Position numbers and translations under genes: made by a program. A model generated the notes under the pieces. It was not told where the DNA came from. It searched no databases and saw only the letters and a program-made list of their open reading frames with translations. A stretch of DNA of 64,000 bases from Porphyromonas pogonae (lineage in GTDB: Bacteria > Bacteroidota > Bacteroidia > Bacteroidales > Porphyromonadaceae): the NCBI RefSeq assembly GCF_036320655.1, contig NZ_CP143258.1, positions 2,704,001 to 2,768,000 of the forward strand. Direction: 5' to 3'. Position 1 is the stretch's first letter, and the number at the start of each line of letters is the position of its first letter. Below are positions 29,977 to 38,903 of this stretch, piece after piece.

Positions 29977-31113
29977 ATGCGCGTTTTCGTAGAATCATTA
30001 CTTGTACAGTTGCTTTTCACCCCCTACCTCGCTTATGTGGGAGGAAAAGCATTGCCAAGCAAAGGGCCATGGAGAATGGCGCTTTATACTCTGCTGGGAG
30101 CAGAGGTATTATTATATATTGTAGGATACACGTGCAACAGCTTCTTGCCTGATGAGGTGATGTCCGGAATCATGCAAATAAGCGGAGTATATCTTATGGC
30201 TGTGATCTACGGTGGTCCGTTGGTCATAGTGATAGACATACTGGGGCGACTGGACAAAAAGCATCATGGCAGATATGCCCGCTTGAGTGAGAGACAAGCA
30301 CAAAATGTGCGTTTGGGGCTCTTTGCTCTTGTAACGGCGGTAGTGGTATTTGTAGTTGTTCAGGGCGATTACAACGTAAGGCACCCCCGCATCAGACATA
30401 TGGAGCTCAAGACGGCCAAGTCGGATCCGCAGGGCAAACGCGGCAAACTGCGTATAGCATTGCTCACAGATACACACATCAGCGAAAGCATCACTTACCC
30501 TATCATGAAAAATGTAATCCAAAAGACTATGGCTTTCAAGCCGGATCTTATACTGATAGGCGGTGACTATATAGATTTTACAAGTAACTATGCCTACAAG
30601 CCGGATATGATGAGGGCATTTACGCATGACCTGCATGCTCCGCTGGGTAAGTACTACGTGCTGGGCAACCATGAGTACAGAGCTGACATGGCCAAAAAGA
30701 AAGCCTGGGTAGGACTCACCGGAGGTAAACTGCTGATAGATGAGATAGCATACCCCGGTGACAGCCTGATATGCCTTGTGGGACGTGACGACAAAACCAA
30801 CAAGCACCGCATGACTATGCAAGAAGTAACCCGCAAAGCGGACAGGGCACTACCCGTGATACTACTGGATCATCAGCCCAATACGATGGAAGAACTCAAA
30901 GCCAATGGTGTGGACATAGCTCTGGGCGGACACACACATGCCGGACAGTTATGGCCCATGACTTGGATGGTAAAGCTGGTATTTGAGGATCCATTCGGGT
31001 TACAGCAGGATGGCTTGCACACCAATTATATCAGTAGCGGAGCAGGAGCAGCATTCCCCGCATATCGCATCGGGTCACGCTCGGAGATTGTTATCATTGA
31101 CCTTATACTGTAA
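29977..31113 (+). CDS. Membrane-anchored calcineurin-like metallophosphoesterase
   Basis: Two-metal phosphoesterase, 378 residues. Four membrane helices in the first 130 residues, then the catalytic domain with DTH at 165-167, GGD at 195-197, GNHE at 230-233 and GHTHAGQ near 316. The family (YkuE/YaeI-like) includes enzymes acting on lipid-linked phosphates, so an envelope substrate such as a lipid phosphate is possible. Follows MATE by 17 bp; the same operon is likely. Confidence 0.88.
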   Translation: MRVFVESLLVQLLFTPYLAYVGGKALPSKGPWRMALYTLLGAEVLLYIVGYTCNSFLPDEVMSGIMQISGVYLMAVIYGGPLVIVIDILGRLDKKHHGRYARLSERQAQNVRLGLFALVTAVVVFVVVQGDYNVRHPRIRHMELKTAKSDPQGKRGKLRIALLTDTHISESITYPIMKNVIQKTMAFKPDLILIGGDYIDFTSNYAYKPDMMRAFTHDLHAPLGKYYVLGNHEYRADMAKKKAWVGLTGGKLLIDEIAYPGDSLICLVGRDDKTNKHRMTMQEVTRKADRALPVILLDHQPNTMEELKANGVDIALGGHTHAGQLWPMTWMVKLVFEDPFGLQQDGLHTNYISSGAGAAFPAYRIGSRSEIVIIDLIL

Positions 31114-31205
31114 AGTGCGGTTAAAATATTACATTTGCATCCGATTAGCAGGCGTTTAATGCACCTTGCTCAGCAAACAGAAACAATCAGTTTTTCAGAG
31201 ACGGA

Positions 31206-31940
31206 ATGAATAAGACATCAGACTACAAGCTTACCGTTGTAATACCGATATACGACGAAGAGGACAACATCTATAATTTGGAAACACGGCTCAACGATTT
31301 TTTGTCAAAAGCGCTGACACCCACCTGTGTATTATTTGTGAATGATGGATCCAAAGATTCCAGCCAAGATAAATTGACTGAAATATGTGGGCGCAACAAG
31401 GACTTCTACTACCTTTCCTTTGCGAAAAACTGCGGATTAAGTGCAGCTCTCAAGGCAGGCATAGACTATACAGAGTCGCCTCTGGTAGGTTATATGGACG
31501 CTGATCTGCAAACAGACCCTGATGACTTCAATCTCTTATTACCTCATACAAGCGAGTATGAGCTATGTATGGGTATTAGAGCAAACAGGAAAGACTCAGG
31601 ATTCAAAAAGCTACAATCAAAAATAGCCAACGGATTTAGACGCATGATGACGCACGACGGTGTGGAAGACACCGGCTGTCCACTCAAAATAATGCACACA
31701 GATTATGCCAAGAGGATACCATTCTTTACAGGGATGCATCGTTTCCTGCCGGCTCTCATACTACTACAACAAGGTAAAGTGAAGCAAATACCCGTAAGGC
31801 ATTATCCTCGCATGGCAGGCGAATCGAAATATCATTTATGGAATAGGCTCAAGGGACCTTTTCTTGATTGTTTTGCCTATAGATGGATGAAAAAAAGGTA
31901 CATCAACTATCAGGTCCAAAACGATAATATTACAAAGTAG
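31206..31940 (+). CDS. GT2 glycosyltransferase, DPM1/ArnC-like
   Basis: Likely transfers a sugar from a nucleotide donor to a polyprenyl phosphate on the cytoplasmic face, 244 residues. GT-A fold motifs: VVIPIYDEEDNI at the start, FVNDGSKDSS, and MDADLQTDPDD with the metal-binding DAD. It lacks the C-terminal membrane helices of longer homologues. Its stop overlaps the next gene's GTG by one base. Neighbours (LAB_N protein, ArnT-like transferase, UDP-glucuronate epimerase) suggest a lipid-linked uronic acid or related sugar as product; this is inference. Confidence 0.85.
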   Translation: MNKTSDYKLTVVIPIYDEEDNIYNLETRLNDFLSKALTPTCVLFVNDGSKDSSQDKLTEICGRNKDFYYLSFAKNCGLSAALKAGIDYTESPLVGYMDADLQTDPDDFNLLLPHTSEYELCMGIRANRKDSGFKKLQSKIANGFRRMMTHDGVEDTGCPLKIMHTDYAKRIPFFTGMHRFLPALILLQQGKVKQIPVRHYPRMAGESKYHLWNRLKGPFLDCFAYRWMKKRYINYQVQNDNITK

Positions 31941-32575
31941 TGAAGTCGGATATGTGGATATTTGCCATAGGATTTTTGGCGCAAGGATTCTTCTCGGCAA
32001 GAATACTATTTCAGTGGGCTCTCTCGGAGAAAGCAAAAAAAGTAGTCACACCTTCCATATATTGGATACTGAGCATTGCGGGGTCGTACCTATTGTTTAT
32101 TTACGGCTGGTTGCGCAATGACTTTGCCATCATATTCGGACAGCTTATATCCTACTATATCTACCTCTGGAATCTGGATGTGGAAGGTAAGTGGAAGAAG
32201 ATACCTTTTATTTTTCGGCTTATCCTGATGATTACCCCCGTGGTAGCGCTGAGCATGCTCATAAATGATGCTCAAACTTTCCTAAACTCTTTCCTGCGCA
32301 ACGAAAAAGTGCCGCTTTGGTTAGTCATATACGGCTCCATGGGACAAGCCATCTTCACGCTCAGGTTTATTTATCAGTGGATATACTCATCACGCAGAAA
32401 ACAATCGATACTCCCTCGCGGATTTTGGATATTGAGTCTGATAGGTTCGGGCACTATTATTAGTTACGCTGTGATACGCCTCGACCCTGTGCTCATGCTG
32501 GGACAGTCGGTAGGCTTTATCGCTTATATCCGTAATCTGATGTTACTCCGCAACGAACGGAAAGCTACTGTATAG
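31940..32575 (+). CDS. LAB_N domain membrane protein (lipid A biosynthesis N-terminal domain)
   Basis: Integral membrane protein of 211 residues made of two copies of the LAB_N unit: FLAQGFFSARILFQW at about 12-26 and GQAIFTLRFIYQWIYSSRRK in the second half. LAB_N is the small membrane domain also found at the N-terminus of some lipid A disaccharide synthases; alone it accompanies GT2 and ArnT-like proteins. The frame can start at GTG 31940, overlapping the previous stop, or at ATG 31952, which gives MWIFAIGFLAQG and may be the true start. Role (possibly lipid-linked sugar flipping or enzyme docking) is inferred. Confidence 0.8.
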   Translation: MKSDMWIFAIGFLAQGFFSARILFQWALSEKAKKVVTPSIYWILSIAGSYLLFIYGWLRNDFAIIFGQLISYYIYLWNLDVEGKWKKIPFIFRLILMITPVVALSMLINDAQTFLNSFLRNEKVPLWLVIYGSMGQAIFTLRFIYQWIYSSRRKQSILPRGFWILSLIGSGTIISYAVIRLDPVLMLGQSVGFIAYIRNLMLLRNERKATV

Positions 32576-32603
32576 CTCTCTTATAAAACCTTCATCCCTT
32601 CCT

Positions 32604-34169
32604 ATGGACATCTCTAAGAAATACTCCGACAGCATATTATTCCCCTCGCTCATCGCCTTGATAAGCTTACTGCCACTGTTTATCCTGAGGGATTTCTCCG
32701 TAAGCAACGAACTGCGCTATCTCAGCATAGCAGATGAAGCGATACGAGAGGGACATCTATTTGTCTTTACAAACCATGGTGAATACTATGCGGATAAACC
32801 GCCTCTTTACTTTTGGCTGATGATTTGTGGTAAGCTTTTGCTGGGAGAGCACAAGATGTGGTATATATCCTTGCTCTCATTTGTCCCGGGCATAGTGACT
32901 CTGGGCATCATGGACAAATGGACAAAAGACATACAGCACCGCATGGGACGTAAGGCATCACAATATATGCTGCTCACAACCGGGTTATTTATAGGGTTGC
33001 TGATATTCGCACGTATGGATATGCTCATGACCATGTTCATAGTACTATCACTCTATACCTTTTATAAGCTATACAAAGGATGTGCGAGGCCTGCTGACAG
33101 ATATTTATTTCCCGTTTACATCTTTTTGGCAGTATTTTCCAAAGGGCCAATAGGTATTCTCATCCCCCTTGCGGGCTCAGTGGTATTTCTCATCACTGAA
33201 AAGAAGATGAGGGAATGGAAGAGATATTGGGGAGGAACCACATGGGGCATCCTGCTATTGCTGTGTGGTCTATGGTTCGGTATGGTTTATCTGGAAGGCG
33301 GGGATGACTATTTGAACAATCTGCTCTTCAAACAAACAGCAGGTCGGGGAGTAAACGCTTTCCATCACAAACGAGCATTTTATTACTATCTTACCTGCAT
33401 CTGGTATATCACGGCTCCGTGGTGCTTACTGCAAGTAATATTACCCTTTACCGCCCAATACAACCGACATACCGACACTACCAAACTGATGCTCTGTGTA
33501 GCAGGCGCAGGCTTTGTGATGCTATCACTCATCAGCTCCAAATTGGCAGTATATCTGCTACCTCTGGTACCATTCATGGCATATTACACTATGATGATAC
33601 TACCTTGGAAAGATCAATCCCGATGGACAAAGGTAGCTGTGGCGATACCTTATGCCCTATTTGCGATAGCATTACCAGGATTATTCATAGCTCGTACCGT
33701 GAGTTCGATACCGTACTCGGATAATGCTTTCTTGATTATCGCGTCCTTGCTTTTCAGCATTACCGGAGTATGCAGTCTGATAAGCTTATACCGCAAGGAT
33801 ATATATAGAAGCATTATTGTATTCTCCATAGGGCTGTTTATTTCTATCTTTGCGGGTAGCGGACTGATTTTAGAAGTAAACCAGAATGAAAGTTACGGCG
33901 GTATTTGCTCTACCGCTCAAGAGCTTTCAACAAAATATCAACTGGACACCTTCGGTGTCTACGAAATGAAACGAGCCGAGAATATGGATGCTTATTTGGG
34001 ACAACCGATTGTCTTCTACTCAAGAGGAGATCTGCTGCAAGGCAAAGCATCCGGTGCTGTAGTTATGATACCCAATAAAAAGCTCAAAGAAGATGATGAA
34101 CTGGCTACGCACCTCTCGTCATGCACTGAGAAGCAAACAAGAGGCGCATTTACAGCCTTTGCATTATAA
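32604..34169 (+). CDS. ArnT/PMT-like membrane glycosyltransferase (GT39/GT83)
   Basis: Predicted to transfer a sugar from a polyprenyl phosphate carrier to an envelope acceptor at the periplasmic face, 521 residues with about 12 membrane helices. The first periplasmic loop has SNELRYLSIADEAI and YADKPPLYFW, matching the ArnT/PMT catalytic loop pattern (acidic residue, then RY, then KPP). It follows LAB_N by 28 bp and precedes the epimerase by 16 bp. Acceptor could be lipid A, as in ArnT; not provable here. Confidence 0.85.
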   Translation: MDISKKYSDSILFPSLIALISLLPLFILRDFSVSNELRYLSIADEAIREGHLFVFTNHGEYYADKPPLYFWLMICGKLLLGEHKMWYISLLSFVPGIVTLGIMDKWTKDIQHRMGRKASQYMLLTTGLFIGLLIFARMDMLMTMFIVLSLYTFYKLYKGCARPADRYLFPVYIFLAVFSKGPIGILIPLAGSVVFLITEKKMREWKRYWGGTTWGILLLLCGLWFGMVYLEGGDDYLNNLLFKQTAGRGVNAFHHKRAFYYYLTCIWYITAPWCLLQVILPFTAQYNRHTDTTKLMLCVAGAGFVMLSLISSKLAVYLLPLVPFMAYYTMMILPWKDQSRWTKVAVAIPYALFAIALPGLFIARTVSSIPYSDNAFLIIASLLFSITGVCSLISLYRKDIYRSIIVFSIGLFISIFAGSGLILEVNQNESYGGICSTAQELSTKYQLDTFGVYEMKRAENMDAYLGQPIVFYSRGDLLQGKASGAVVMIPNKKLKEDDELATHLSSCTEKQTRGAFTAFAL

Positions 34170-34185
34170 AGAAAGATAAAGAAGG

Positions 34186-35205
34186 ATGAAAAGAAATATT
34201 TTGGTAACCGGTGCTGCTGGGTTTATCGGACATTACACTGTACAAGCTCTTTGTGAGCAAGGACATCGTGTAATAGGTATTGATAACCTAAACGACTACT
34301 ATGATGTAAATCTAAAATATGCCAGACTCGCTGTGAATGGTATAAATAAGGATTACATCACAGATCTTAGCCTTGTGGAATCGACTATTTATCCTGAATA
34401 TTCTTTTATCAAAACAGACCTCACTCATCGCACCTCACTGGAAGATCTGTTTCGAGAGTATAGATTCGACATCGTTATCAATCTGGCGGCTCAGGCCGGT
34501 GTACGATACTCTATTGAAAACCCTTACGCTTATATAGAATCCAATATTGTAGGATTTATCAATTTGCTCGAGTGTTGCAGACATTTTCCCGTAAGTCATC
34601 TTGTATATGCAAGTTCCAGTAGCGTATACGGCATGAACAGCAAAATACCTTTTGCTGAAACAGATATGACTGACCAGCCTGTGAGTCTATATGCTGCAAC
34701 GAAGAAGTCTAATGAACTGATGGCTTATACATACAGCAAGCTCTATCATATCCCTGCTACAGGACTTCGCTTTTTTACCGTGTACGGTCCATGGGGGCGG
34801 CCGGATATGTCTCCGTCATTATTTATGGACGCTGTGATAAACGGTAAGGAGTTAAAGATATTCAATCATGGCAACATGAGGCGAGACTTCACGTACATTA
34901 CGGATATTATTGGCGGCATCATGAAAGTTGTATTCAAATCTCCTACCCTACCTGTACCTCATTATTTGTACAACATAGGCAACTCGGAGCCCGTAGATCT
35001 CATGGAGTTTATCAAAGTCATAGAACAAACAGCGGGAAAGGAAGCTCACAAATTAATGCTGGGCATGCAGCCTGGAGATGTTACTTGCACCTATGCCGAT
35101 ACAAGTCGACTGCAACACGATTTCAATTACCATCCATCCACCTCCATATCACAAGGCATACACGAGTTTTACAACTGGTATATATCCTATTATTGCGCAA
35201 AATAA
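34186..35205 (+). CDS. UDP-glucuronate 4-epimerase (CapI-like SDR)
   Basis: NAD-dependent extended SDR, 339 residues. Rossmann motif TGAAGFIG at 8-15, the DNLNDYYDVNLKYARL segment (33-48) characteristic of UDP-glucuronate epimerases, SSSSVYG, and the catalytic Y169-K173 pair. Expected reaction: UDP-glucuronate to UDP-galacturonate. It lies 16 bp after the ArnT-like gene and ends the cassette, offering a likely sugar donor for it. An alternative is another UDP-sugar epimerase of the same subgroup. Confidence 0.87.
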   Translation: MKRNILVTGAAGFIGHYTVQALCEQGHRVIGIDNLNDYYDVNLKYARLAVNGINKDYITDLSLVESTIYPEYSFIKTDLTHRTSLEDLFREYRFDIVINLAAQAGVRYSIENPYAYIESNIVGFINLLECCRHFPVSHLVYASSSSVYGMNSKIPFAETDMTDQPVSLYAATKKSNELMAYTYSKLYHIPATGLRFFTVYGPWGRPDMSPSLFMDAVINGKELKIFNHGNMRRDFTYITDIIGGIMKVVFKSPTLPVPHYLYNIGNSEPVDLMEFIKVIEQTAGKEAHKLMLGMQPGDVTCTYADTSRLQHDFNYHPSTSISQGIHEFYNWYISYYCAK

Positions 35206-35366
35206 GCAACATAATCATCACACTATTTCATACGCTGCATCTTTTCCATACCAAGAAAGCACGACTATTGAGAATGCCTTTTAAGATCATTCCGTCTCAT
35301 TATTACTTCTATAATTCTTTATACCTTCTTTCACTCACTGCACACTCAGAGTGTATCGATTATTAT

Positions 35367-36457
35367 TAACAGTACGTGAGTTCGATATAAGGGATAATAG
35401 GAATAATAGAGTTTAGAAAGTGTTGTAAATCAGTGTAATTTCTTATGTATTTCATTGCAAAAGTGGTGAATTATTTGCATCTTAGTAGTTGATAATCAAT
35501 AAGATATAAACAAACAAAACACCACTTTATGAAAACAAATATAGTTGAAATTTTCTGTCTTACCGATGATTTTTCCAAACTTTTCGATACCTTGATTCAG
35601 CAAAGAACCCTTTGCGAAGGAAACAAAAAGCGAAGAAATCGCAAGTTTAGGATGTCCGATGCTGAAATCATGACTATTCTGATTCTTTTCCATCATTCGA
35701 GGTATCGCGATTTTAAGTCCTTTTATCTTCAATATATTACGCAACAATGTCATTCGGATTTTCCTTCGTTGGTCTCTTACAATCGTTTTGTGGAATTACA
35801 AAGCAAGGTGGCATTCAAACTAATTTCATTTCTCAATATGTGTTGTTTGGGCGAATGCACCGGTATCTCATTCATTGATTCCACACCTTTACGCACCTGC
35901 CATATCAAGCGGGCACACGGGCATAAGACCATGAAAGGATGGGCCCAAAAGGGCAAATGCAGTATGGGATGGTTCTATGGTTTCAAACTGCATATTGTGA
36001 TTAACGACCGGGGTGAAATCATTCAATATCAAATCACACCGGGGAATACGGATGACCGTGCTCCACTTAAAGGCGGAACCTTCACGAAGAAACTTTTCGG
36101 CAAACTTGTTGGCGACAGAGGATACATCTCACAAAGTCTTTTCGATAAGCTCTTCATTGACGACATACACATGATTACGAAGATAAAGAAAAACATGAAA
36201 AACACACTGATGAGCCTGTATGATAGGATATTACTCAGAAAAAGAGCCCTTGTGGAAACCGTTAATGACCTACTCAAAAACGTTTGTCAAATAGAGCATA
36301 CACGACATAGAAGCGTCAATAATTTCGCCATTAATTTGATTGCCGGCATAATTGCCTACAATCTGCTACCCAAAAAGCCGGAATTAAACCTAGAAATCAT
36401 ACACAATCCATCAACCCTCTTAGTACACCACGCTTAGACCGAACTCACGTTAACAGT
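35367..36457 (+). mobile_element. IS982-family insertion sequence with target duplication
   Basis: The element proper is 35374-36450 (1077 bp). Its ends are ACGTGAGTTCG.. and the inverse ..CGAACTCACGT, and it is flanked by perfect 7-bp direct repeats TAACAGT (35367-35373 and 36451-36457). One intact transposase. The preserved duplication suggests a fairly recent insertion, about 160 bp past the epimerase stop. Confidence 0.92.
35529..36437 (+). CDS. IS982-family transposase
   Basis: DDE transposase, 302 residues, intact. Catalytic D in FIDSTPLRTCHIKR (the IS982 signature), D in GDRGYIS and E in RALVETVND. It fills most of the IS between inverted repeats. No frameshift. Confidence 0.93.
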   Translation: MKTNIVEIFCLTDDFSKLFDTLIQQRTLCEGNKKRRNRKFRMSDAEIMTILILFHHSRYRDFKSFYLQYITQQCHSDFPSLVSYNRFVELQSKVAFKLISFLNMCCLGECTGISFIDSTPLRTCHIKRAHGHKTMKGWAQKGKCSMGWFYGFKLHIVINDRGEIIQYQITPGNTDDRAPLKGGTFTKKLFGKLVGDRGYISQSLFDKLFIDDIHMITKIKKNMKNTLMSLYDRILLRKRALVETVNDLLKNVCQIEHTRHRSVNNFAINLIAGIIAYNLLPKKPELNLEIIHNPSTLLVHHA

Positions 36458-36512
36458 GAAGATATTAAGCTCAGATTGCTTTACGATAGAAAGAATCAAA
36501 AATTCAAAACTT

Positions 36513-36615
36513 GAGACCGTTGAAAAAGTCGGATCGAGAGACAGAGACATAAAATCGGGCGGAAAACTGCTCGTCTTCTGTCTCTGTCTCTCGATCCGAC
36601 TTTTTCAACGGTCTC
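36513..36615. repeat. 103-bp near-perfect palindromic element
   Basis: The ends GAGACCGTTGAAAAAGTCGG and its inverse at 36615 extend into arms of about 36 bp (to GAGACAGAGAC / GTCTCTGTCTC), with a centre of about 30 bp. One arm plus centre recurs at 9519-9584. No target duplication. The first ten bases match the MITE end GAGACCGTTG, so it may be a second MITE family. Confidence 0.85.
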
Positions 36616-36642
36616 TAATAAGGAGCCTTGTTTTCCGGGTGT

Positions 36643-36681
36643 AAAAAAGGGTGTAGATCTTGTATTACTTGATCTACACCC
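36643..36681 (-). terminator. Terminator after tRNA-Asp
   Basis: GGGTGTAGATC (36649-36659) and GATCTACACCC (36671-36681) form an 11-bp stem; on the minus strand it is followed by a T6 run. Confidence 0.85.
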
Positions 36682-36689
36682 TTGATTTG

Positions 36690-36763
36690 CGGTATGGACG
36701 GGACTCGAACCCGCGACCCCCTGCGTGACAGGCAGGTATTCTAACCAGCTGAACTACCACACC
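36690..36763 (-). tRNA. tRNA-Asp (GTC)
   Basis: Seventy-four nt; acceptor GGTGTGG/CCATACC with one G-T pair, discriminator G, anticodon loop CTGTCAC with anticodon GTC. Confidence 0.96.
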
Positions 36764-36986
36764 GATTGGAGGAAGGATTTATCCTTCTTTTGCGATGCAA
36801 AGGTATAATAAATAAATGGATCACACAAGGGCTAGAGAGAAGTTTATTACCAGGCATAAACCTGACACAAAAACAAAACTCTAAAAATCAAATCATTAAA
36901 AAACATCACATTTTTTATTTTTTACATAAATCTAAAGCAAATAGCTCTCCCAAAAACTACGATGTTTGATCATGCGTAGTTTATAA

Positions 36987-37173
36987 GAGACCGTTGCATA
37001 GCAGGCAAATTGCTTCGTTGCTTGCGAGATTCGCGCTTGGTCATTTACCTGAAGTAAACTCCCTGTGCACTCACTCTTAGCGCCTTGCACTTTACCTTCT
37101 CTGCCCGGTCAAAGTGTCTTTTGTCGGCTTCGCCTCCAAAATCCACGAGACTGTTGACTTTTGCAACAGTCTC
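36987..37173 (-). mobile_element. 187-bp MITE, copy 2
   Basis: Same 187-bp unit in inverted orientation, GAGACCGTTGCATAG at 36987 to CAACAGTCTC at 37173. Flanked by a 5-bp direct repeat TATAA (36982-36986 and 37174-37178). Bases 37179-37411 hold only a TATTTTTG -7-like box at 37332-37339 before the Crp-like gene. Confidence 0.9.
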
Positions 37174-37411
37174 TATAAATCTCTTTCCACAGGGTATAAC
37201 AAAGAAATTTCATGAAAAATACAATGAGGTTGAGAGTATTGAAAATGGATAGAAAGTACGTAGAGCAACGAAAAAGGAAATAAAATTGGATGAAAAAGTC
37301 TTATTTATAACCGATAATTCAATAAATAAGTTATTTTTGCGTAATGAATATGTTTTACAGCATGTTTGCATGATTTAGTTTTATTACAAGTCCTATGGAA
37401 TAATTATTTGG

Positions 37412-38134
37412 ATGACAAATCACCATCATAACCATAACAAAAATGCTGATGAGCATACAGCTATAGAGGCATTCCTTAAGAGATTGGATGTAGCACTGTC
37501 AGACGAAGAAATTTCTTTGATAACAGAGCACTTCAGAAAAAAGACTTATAACAAGGGGGAAAAAATCTTTGAAGAAGATTCGAAGATTACAACTTTATAC
37601 TGCCTCAATAAAGGCAAAATTAAGATGTTTCGGAAGGGTTTTGCCGGAAGAACTTACATCACACGGATGGTAAAGTCCGGTGAATTTTTCGGGATTAGGC
37701 CTTACTTTGCCGGACAAAAAGCAAAAACCTCCGCAGAAGCTTTTGAATACTCGGAAGTATACTCATTACCAACAAAAATATTAGAAAAGCTAATATCTGA
37801 GAATGTAGAGATTTGCCGCTTTTTCTTGAAAAGAGTCGCAGAAGAACTAGGTGTAGCAGAAGAGCGAGCCGTAAGCCTGACGCAAAAACATGTACGCGGT
37901 CGCCTAGCAGAGGTCTTGCTTTTCCTTATGGAAAACTACGGTTTTGAAAATGATGGAGCGACACTTGACATATATTTAAGCAGAGAAGATCTGGCAGCTC
38001 TCAGCAATATGACTACCAGCAATGCCATCAGGACCTTATCACTCTTTGCTTCAGAGAAAATAATTGCTTTGGACGGAAGGAAAATAAAGATTATTGATCC
38101 TGCAGGGCTACAAAGAATAAGCCGTATAGGCTGA
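37412..38134 (+). CDS. Crp/Fnr family transcriptional regulator
   Basis: Cytoplasmic regulator, 240 residues: cyclic-nucleotide-binding-like beta barrel (about 40-150), dimer helix, and C-terminal winged helix with YLSREDLAALSNMTTSNAIRTLSLF as the recognition helix region. The Fe-S cysteine cluster of FNR is absent (only two scattered Cys), so it is not an iron-sulfur oxygen sensor. The N-terminus is His-rich (HHHNHNKN), which could bind metal or be incidental. Ligand unknown. Alone between a MITE and tRNA-Leu. Confidence 0.88.
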   Translation: MTNHHHNHNKNADEHTAIEAFLKRLDVALSDEEISLITEHFRKKTYNKGEKIFEEDSKITTLYCLNKGKIKMFRKGFAGRTYITRMVKSGEFFGIRPYFAGQKAKTSAEAFEYSEVYSLPTKILEKLISENVEICRFFLKRVAEELGVAEERAVSLTQKHVRGRLAEVLLFLMENYGFENDGATLDIYLSREDLAALSNMTTSNAIRTLSLFASEKIIALDGRKIKIIDPAGLQRISRIG

Positions 38135-38303
38135 AACCACGTAACAACCGACTGCATAAATCAACAATTTAATAGCATGTTTAGTATTTAGATACCTCGT
38201 AATCCCAAAGACTATAGAGAAAATGCAATAGTATCCGGGAAAATGAATTCCCTAAACTTACCTCACAAACAAGGATACGATAGGAAAAAATTACTCAGAG
38301 TGG

Positions 38304-38333
38304 TTGTACATAAAAAGATTTTATATATCTTTG
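38304..38333 (+). promoter_or_regulatory. tRNA-Leu promoter
   Basis: TTG (38304-38306), 19-bp spacer, TATCTTTG (38326-38333), 16 bp before the tRNA. Confidence 0.8.
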
Positions 38334-38349
38334 CAAGCGATTCCAAGAG

Positions 38350-38433
38350 GCCCGGATGGCGGAATCGGTAGACGCGTTGGTCTCAAACACCAATGAATGC
38401 AAATTCGTGCCGGTTCGACCCCGGCTCCGGGTA
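38350..38433 (+). tRNA. tRNA-Leu (CAA)
   Basis: Eighty-four nt class II tRNA with variable arm; anticodon loop CTCAAAC with anticodon CAA; acceptor GCCCGGA/TCCGGGT, discriminator A. Confidence 0.96.
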
Positions 38434-38437
38434 CTTC

Positions 38438-38475
38438 AAAGCACCAATCAATTCAAATTGATTGGTGCTTTTTGT
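38438..38475 (+). terminator. Terminator after tRNA-Leu
   Basis: AAAGCACCAATCAATT and its inverse (16-bp stem, 2-3 base loop) followed by TTTTTG. Confidence 0.9.
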
Positions 38476-38557
38476 ATATAGGATGATTTATATAAGCCAT
38501 AAAATATTAAGTCTACCTGAATTTTGTTTATTTTATGTTAATATATAACTGAAATAG

Positions 38558-38587
38558 TTGTAGATGAATGTTTTTATTCTATATTTG
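38558..38587 (+). promoter_or_regulatory. Promoter upstream of the C10-like lipoprotein
   Basis: TTG (38558-38560), 19-bp spacer, TATATTTG (38580-38587). It would give a leader of about 310 nt before the next gene; no short ORF or known riboswitch was recognised in 38588-38903, which is AT-rich. Confidence 0.6.
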
Positions 38588-38903
38588 TAAAAGATGTTCT
38601 CTTAAGACCTGTCCCCTCCTCCCTAATTGAACGCTGTATATATTGTTGGGGAGTTTTGCTAAGGCTAATGCCATATTTAGTATACTCAAGATAAAAAATT
38701 ATCAAAGCATAACTATTCTTCTCCACTCTCGAAGTATCTTTTCTATACATCAAAAAATCTATTGGCTAACAATATCATTTTACATCATAAAGAGACAAAT
38801 CCAGATATAAGCGAACTAATATATTTCTAAGAGACATTTACTCAGCTATGGTATGTAAATGCGTCTTATACTAATTTTTATCAACATTTAATTTTTTTGA
38901 GAC

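Noticed and set aside
36766-36969. 67-codon plus-strand gene before MITE copy 2
   Set aside because: Lys/Asn-rich translation of AT-rich DNA, no signal, no family.
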